From Nitrospirota bacterium (GTDB taxonomy: Bacteria; Nitrospirota; 9FT-COMBO-42-15; HDB-SIOI813), in the NCBI GenBank assembly GCA_016214375.1, contig JACROQ010000185.1:1-17777 (forward strand): a stretch of DNA of 17,777 nucleotides, given 5' to 3'. The notes under the pieces were generated by a model, which did not search any database, was not told the origin of the DNA, and saw only the letters and a list, made by a program, of their open reading frames with translations. Both the position numbers and the translations under genes were made by a program. Positions within the stretch are counted from its first letter, which is position 1; the number at the start of each line of letters is the position of its first letter. Shown one piece after another: positions 14,319 through 17,777 of this stretch.

Positions 14319-15200
14319 ATGAAGAAAATGAAAGGAAAAGGGGACAGATTTATTTTCTTAGTCTTTCTGGCTATTGTGCTGACAGTCTGGAAAATAAATC
14401 TGTCCCCTTTTCCTACTGCCCATGCTGAGAATAAGACCCCTGCCATCATCATCCCCTATGATACGATCACATCACCGGGGATCGAGGTCTGGCCGCAGGC
14501 AAAGGTGATCGCAAAGAAATTCCGGATTATAGAGCGCCCTGCAGGCGGAGAACATATCGAGTTCACAGAAGGGGACAGATACCTTGGTCTTGCCCTGACA
14601 GGGGGGGATGGAGTCGGAGTGATACGGTATACGCCCCTTGGTGAGGGGATGCATAAGATAAAGGTGAGGCTTATCCCGGCTTCAGTCTATTCTGCGGAAG
14701 AGGCTGAGATACTCATCGGGGTATGGAACCCGTCACGGCAGTTGCTGTTAGTAAGTGTCGAGGCGTTGAGAGAGAAACAGAAAGAGATTAAATTCCCTTT
14801 CATAGGCAGGATAAAAAAGGACGGCGAGAGGCGCCCGATGGAAGGGGCTGTTGACATCCTGTCGGCCCTCTCAAGGCGGTTTCACATCGTCTACTTATCC
14901 CGCGGAGACTTAGCGCAGCTATCCGGGATACGGTCATGGCTTTATCAGAATAGGTTCCCGGTCTCTCCCATCCTGATAGGGGATAACGGCATGACCCCTC
15001 TCAACAAGGTCCTGGCGGATCGGAAAAAGAATATCAAAGGGGCCGTCGTGACTGCAGGCGATGAGGCAGAACCCTTGCAGAAAGAAGGGATCAGGACATT
15101 ACTGCTGGTGGAGAAGAAGAGACAGTCTGAGTACAAAGGCAAACTTAAAAAGACGACTCTGGTAACGGATTGGAAAGAGATTAAAAAGGAAATTCAATGA
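14319..15200 (+). CDS. Exported HAD-like protein (weak similarity to LNS2/APP1-type phosphatases)
   Basis: A 293-residue protein with a clear signal peptide. It has a basic start MKKMKGKGDR, hydrophobic core FIFLVFLAIVLTVW and probable cleavage after PTAHA (about residue 36). The mature part has a beta-rich region to about 155, then a Rossmann-like part. There, VDILSALSRRFHIVYLSRGD and SWLYQNRFPVSPILIGDNG resemble HAD motifs II and later strands of LNS2/APP1-like proteins. The position expected for the motif I DxD reads LLLVSVEAL and lacks the catalytic aspartates, so it may not be a working phosphatase. The signal peptide is encoded across a perfect 25-bp inverted repeat. It lies 4 bp after the SNF2 gene and 18 bp before the DUF488 gene, within one apparent operon. 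Confidence 0.6.
   Translation: MKKMKGKGDRFIFLVFLAIVLTVWKINLSPFPTAHAENKTPAIIIPYDTITSPGIEVWPQAKVIAKKFRIIERPAGGEHIEFTEGDRYLGLALTGGDGVGVIRYTPLGEGMHKIKVRLIPASVYSAEEAEILIGVWNPSRQLLLVSVEALREKQKEIKFPFIGRIKKDGERRPMEGAVDILSALSRRFHIVYLSRGDLAQLSGIRSWLYQNRFPVSPILIGDNGMTPLNKVLADRKKNIKGAVVTAGDEAEPLQKEGIRTLLLVEKKRQSEYKGKLKKTTLVTDWKEIKKEIQ
14333..14414. repeat. REP/MITE-like palindrome within the signal-peptide coding region
   Basis: The arms 14333-14357 and 14390-14414 are perfect 25-bp inverted repeats, with AAAAGGGGACAGATTTATTT in the left arm, separated by 32 bases. The element resembles the hairpins associated with Y1/IS200-like REP transposases. It begins 14 bases into the HAD-like gene and lies wholly in frame. 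Confidence 0.8.
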
Positions 15201-15218
15201 GCAGGGGTGGGTATCAGC

Positions 15219-15572
15219 ATGATCAGGGTGAAGCGGGTTTATGATAAGCCTGAGGCCGGTGACGGCGCCCGATTTTTGGTGGACCGCCTCTGGCCGCGGG
15301 GGATAAAACGGAACGCCCTTCATCTGACTGATTGGCTGAAAGAAGCGGCACCGAGTGATTCCCTCCGGAAATGGTTCGGGCATGATCCGGAGAGGTGGGA
15401 AGAGTTCCGGCGCCGCTACTTTGCAGAGTTGGACAGAAAGCCGGATGCCTTGAGGCCGCTTCTGGATGCGGCTATTCGGGGTCATGTGACACTCTTGTTT
15501 GGCGCTAAGGATGTCAGGCATAACAATGCTGTCGCATTGAGAGAGTATCTGGAGGTTAAGGGAAATGGCTGA
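15219..15572 (+). CDS. DUF488 family protein (YeaO-like)
   Basis: A protein of 117 residues from the ATG at 15219, starting MIRVKRVYDKPEAGDGARFLVDRLWPRG. It continues with WLKEAAPSDSLRKWFGHDPERWEEFRRRY, and LLFGAKDVRHNNAVALREYL near the end. These are the hallmark segments of the short DUF488/YeaO proteins. The function is not established. An in-frame GTG at 15207 would add four residues, but AGGGGTGGG (15203-15211) is better placed for the ATG. It follows the HAD-like gene by 18 bp and overlaps the membrane-protein gene by 8 bp, so it is the third gene of the SNF2 operon. Confidence 0.9.
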   Translation: MIRVKRVYDKPEAGDGARFLVDRLWPRGIKRNALHLTDWLKEAAPSDSLRKWFGHDPERWEEFRRRYFAELDRKPDALRPLLDAAIRGHVTLLFGAKDVRHNNAVALREYLEVKGNG

Positions 15573-16635
15573 TAAGCTTCGTTTACATCTGCCGCTAATG
15601 TTGATGGGGATGCTGTCCCTTCTTGCCGCGTTTGCAGGCGGGCTCATGCGTCTCGGCTGGGGTATTCCACCTGCATTCGTCAACCTGTCTGTCCTCCATG
15701 GCCCGCTGATGATCTCCGGTTTCCTGGGCACCCTCATCAGCCTGGAAAGGGCCGTGGCCCTGAAGTATCGATGGACCTATCTGGCGCCATTTCTAACGGG
15801 TGCGGGGGGCATCATCCTGATCACCGGTCTCCATTTCGCATCCGGAGTCATCCTGATCACCCTGGGGAGTCTGAGCCTTGTGTTTATCTTTGTGGCCATT
15901 TTTCGCCTGCAGGCGGCGCTTCATACCCTCATCATGGGATTGGGGGCCTTCTTATGGTTTGCCGGGAATCTCCTCTGGCTCCTGGGACTGCCGGTATACG
16001 TCGTTGTCCTCTGGTGGGCCGGATTTCTTGTGCTGACGATCGCAGGGGAGCGGCTTGAGCTCTCCCGGATGCTTCAACCCTCGCTGGGGAGCAGGGTCTC
16101 CTTTCTGGCGGCCGCCCTGATCATCTTATCCGGGATTGTATTGGCAGGCTTTTCCTTTGATGCCGGGATACGGCTGACCGGCGCAGGGATGATCGCCATA
16201 GCCCTGTGGCTGTTCCGGTACGATATTGCCAGACGGACGGTCCGGCAGCCGGGGCTTCCCCGGTTTATCGCTGTCTGCCTCCTCTCCGGTTATGCCTGGT
16301 TATCCCTCAGCGGCCTGATGGCCCTGCGCTATGGGGGCATCGCAGGCGGGGCCCGCTATGATGCCATCCTCCATTCCGTCTTTCTTGGTTTTGTCTTTGT
16401 GATGATCTTCGGCCATGCCCCCATCATCTTTCCCGCAGTGCTGGGCGTCTCCATCTCATTTAAACCCAGGTTTTATCTCCACCTGATCCTGCTGCATCTC
16501 ACCCTGATAGTACGCGTCGCCGGAGACCTAACAGGCTGGTTTCCAGGGAGGCAGTGGGGAGGGTTGTTGAACGTCGTTGCCATACTCCTCTTCTTTGCGA
16601 ATACCCTGTCTGCAACCCGTCTTCGTTCTCCGTGA
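15565..16635 (+). CDS. Twelve-segment membrane protein, NnrS-like
   Basis: A 356-residue, very hydrophobic protein with about twelve membrane-spanning segments and no soluble domain. Conserved-looking histidines lie in membrane segments: H45 in SVLHGPLMISGFLGT, and those of AILHSVFLGF and MIFGHAPIIFPA near residues 270-285. This layout resembles NnrS, a haem- and copper-containing membrane family linked to nitric-oxide stress, and more distantly haem-copper oxidase subunit I. The first ATG overlaps the DUF488 gene by 8 bp, indicating coupled translation. No nitric-oxide genes are nearby, so the role is inferred only from the family. A short hairpin GCAAG-gccg-CTTGC (16667-16680) follows without a T-run, so no clear terminator is visible. 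Confidence 0.65.
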   Translation: MADKLRLHLPLMLMGMLSLLAAFAGGLMRLGWGIPPAFVNLSVLHGPLMISGFLGTLISLERAVALKYRWTYLAPFLTGAGGIILITGLHFASGVILITLGSLSLVFIFVAIFRLQAALHTLIMGLGAFLWFAGNLLWLLGLPVYVVVLWWAGFLVLTIAGERLELSRMLQPSLGSRVSFLAAALIILSGIVLAGFSFDAGIRLTGAGMIAIALWLFRYDIARRTVRQPGLPRFIAVCLLSGYAWLSLSGLMALRYGGIAGGARYDAILHSVFLGFVFVMIFGHAPIIFPAVLGVSISFKPRFYLHLILLHLTLIVRVAGDLTGWFPGRQWGGLLNVVAILLFFANTLSATRLRSP

Positions 16636-16676
16636 CCGGCCGTACAGAAGGAGGTGGTAACTAAAAGCAAGGCCGC

Positions 16677-16705
16677 TTGCATTTAGTAGCACTATACGCT
16701 ACAAT
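16677..16705 (+). promoter_or_regulatory. Promoter with palindromic operator before the AAA+ ATPase
   Basis: TTGCAT (16677-16682) and TACAAT (16700-16705) are spaced by 17 bp. Between them, and entering the -10, lies the inverted repeat GTAGC-actatac-GCTAC (16686-16702), as expected for a repressor site. Transcription would start near 16711-16712, only two or three bases before the ATG at 16714, so the mRNA may be leaderless. Similar palindromes are found in promoters of TA operons, but no such operon is here. Confidence 0.5.
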
Positions 16706-16713
16706 CGTTGCAT

Positions 16714-17658
16714 ATGGTTACAAGACACTTCTGGATGGAGAGGATAAAGCGGGCATGGGAGCATCGTTCTGTGATCTGGCTTTCCGGGGTGCGGCGTGCC
16801 GGAAAGACCTATCTGTGTAAAGGCATCCCGAAGACAGAATATTTTGACTGTGAGCTTCCTGGAACCCGCAGGATGATGGAAGATCCCCAGGCCTTCCTCG
16901 AAGATTTGCGGGGGAAGAGGATAATACTGGATGAGATCCATCGTCTGAACAACCCTTCCGAGATACTTAAAATTGCAGCAGATCATTATCCTGAAACAAA
17001 GATACTGGCAACAGGTTCATCCACCCTCGGCGCTTCTTCAAAATTCCGGGATACATTGACAGGCCGTAAATCAGAATTATGGCTTACACCGATGATCCTG
17101 GAAGACCTGAAGGATTTCAAAAAAACCGCCTTACCCCACCGTTTCCTTCACGGCGGCCTGCCGCCATTCTTTCTGTCAGAGAAACTATCCGACCGTGATT
17201 TCCATGAATGGATGGATGCCTACTGGGCTAAAGACATCCAGGAACTGTTCAGGCTTGAAAGACGTTATTCGTTCTTAAAATTTACCGAGCTGTTGATGAC
17301 CCAGAGCGGGGGAATATTTGAAGCAAACAAGTTTGCCAGGCCATGTGAGGTTAGCCGTACCACTGTAGCAAATTATCTGTCGGCGCTTGAGGCGACCTAT
17401 ATAGTCCATGTAGTCCGCCCTTTCAGCACACATCGTTCTACTGAGATCATTTCCGCTCCTAAGGTATATGTCTTTGATACGGGGTTCATGTGCTACTACC
17501 GCGGGTGGCATGAGCTCAGGCGTGAGGATTTTGGCATCCTCTGGGAACACCTGGTCTTAAATGAGATACAGGCACACTTACAGTCCCGCAAGGTTATGTA
17601 TTGGCGGGATAAACGCGGCCATGAAGTAGATTTCGTATTAATTAGAGTCTGTGTATAA
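16714..17658 (+). CDS. AAA+ ATPase with DUF4143, C-terminally truncated
   Basis: A 314-residue protein from the ATG at 16714. The N-terminal AAA_14 domain has Walker A SGVRRAGKT (K31), Walker B RIILDEIHR (D73-E74) and a sensor ILATGSS (about 97-103). A DUF4143 region follows, with the winged-helix segment RPCEVSRTTVANYLSALEATY and the ending VMYWRDKRGHEVDFVLIR. Members normally continue for about 70-80 residues with a nuclease-like 'aiEcKw' core, which is missing: after VLIR the frame reads VCV and stops where an insertion-like sequence begins. The family is common in bacterial accessory regions; its function is not settled. A TTG at 16708 could add two residues. The loss of the end probably inactivates it. 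Confidence 0.8.
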   Translation: MVTRHFWMERIKRAWEHRSVIWLSGVRRAGKTYLCKGIPKTEYFDCELPGTRRMMEDPQAFLEDLRGKRIILDEIHRLNNPSEILKIAADHYPETKILATGSSTLGASSKFRDTLTGRKSELWLTPMILEDLKDFKKTALPHRFLHGGLPPFFLSEKLSDRDFHEWMDAYWAKDIQELFRLERRYSFLKFTELLMTQSGGIFEANKFARPCEVSRTTVANYLSALEATYIVHVVRPFSTHRSTEIISAPKVYVFDTGFMCYYRGWHELRREDFGILWEHLVLNEIQAHLQSRKVMYWRDKRGHEVDFVLIRVCV

Positions 17659-17777
17659 ACTCATGTTTTCCTTATTCCCGGACATGAAACGTCACTTGGA
17701 GGCCGGGCATTTTCTCGGTGTTTTGTGCCCTGTTGCTCATGAACAGGATACACACCCCGTTTTTTCCCGATTTTGGG
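17645..17777. mobile_element. Probable end of an insertion sequence (continues outside window)
   Basis: Similarity of the ATPase to its family stops at 17641-17645, and GAGTCTGTGTATAAACTC (17645-17662) begins a non-coding stretch to the window edge. An abrupt gene break followed by a short end sequence is what an IS terminus would give. No transposase coding is visible in these 133 bases, and no target duplication can be checked. The family is unknown. Confidence 0.35.

Noticed and set aside
14573..14588. Third arm of the 25-bp palindrome (AAGGGGACAGAT)
   Set aside because: Only 12 bases match, within conserved-looking coding sequence; most likely chance.
15099..15737. 212-codon minus-strand open frame
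   Set aside because: It crosses three plus-strand genes in antisense and has no domain signature.

Overview
The window is a mid-GC bacterial chromosome segment, with no phage structural genes, RNA genes or CRISPR array that I can see. The paired DUF507 genes beside rnr, the PhnP-like metallo-beta-lactamase protein, the SWIM-SNF2 helicase and the dispersed intergenic repeats of the 'GTCATTGTGAG...GAAGCAATCTGATAAC' type suggest a Nitrospirota- or Desulfobacterota-like genome. That assignment is inference and weak.

Layout. (1) 1-2553, minus strand: RNase R followed by two translationally linked DUF507 genes, the second running off the window. (2) 2558-5649, plus strand: a promoter in the divergent gap, a thioredoxin-like [2Fe-2S] ferredoxin overlapping an MBL-fold hydrolase, then glutamate dehydrogenase and a YaiI/YqxD protein, separated by dispersed repeats. 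(3) 5882-7219: a class III aminotransferase whose apparent longer N-terminus is translated repeat DNA. (4) 7235-10858: a decayed accessory island. It holds two fragments of a second copy of the SNF2 helicase gene on the plus strand. On the minus strand it holds an AT-rich PD-(D/E)XK-like nuclease pseudogene, one intact RelE/ParE-type toxin-antitoxin pair, an RHH antitoxin with a 5'-truncated RelE toxin, an MntA-like antitoxin with only the 3' end of HepT, a second HepT tail, and a possible PIN-domain remnant. These pieces are stitched together by copies of a ~170-bp repeat and REP-like hairpins. (5) 10859-16635: intact SWIM-SNF2 helicase, a secreted HAD-like protein, a DUF488 protein and a 12-TM NnrS-like membrane protein, closely spaced as an operon. 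(6) 16677-17777: a promoter with a palindromic operator and an AAA+/DUF4143 ATPase cut off at its C-terminus, apparently by the end of an insertion element.

The core genes are ordinary (RNA turnover, nitrogen and amino-acid metabolism). The unusual content is the island. The SNF2 gene was probably once directly downstream of the aminotransferase, because a 20-codon remnant of its start still lies 15 bp after the aminotransferase stop. A second copy of its start is intact 3.6 kb further on, and the space between has filled with toxin-antitoxin debris. In the two broken TA loci the antitoxin survives and the toxin has lost its 5' portion. A second striking point is a perfect 25-bp inverted repeat that lies inside, and encodes much of, the signal peptide of the HAD-like protein. 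I see no clearly novel defence system; the best candidates for follow-up are the SNF2 duplication/island history and the repeat-derived signal peptide.
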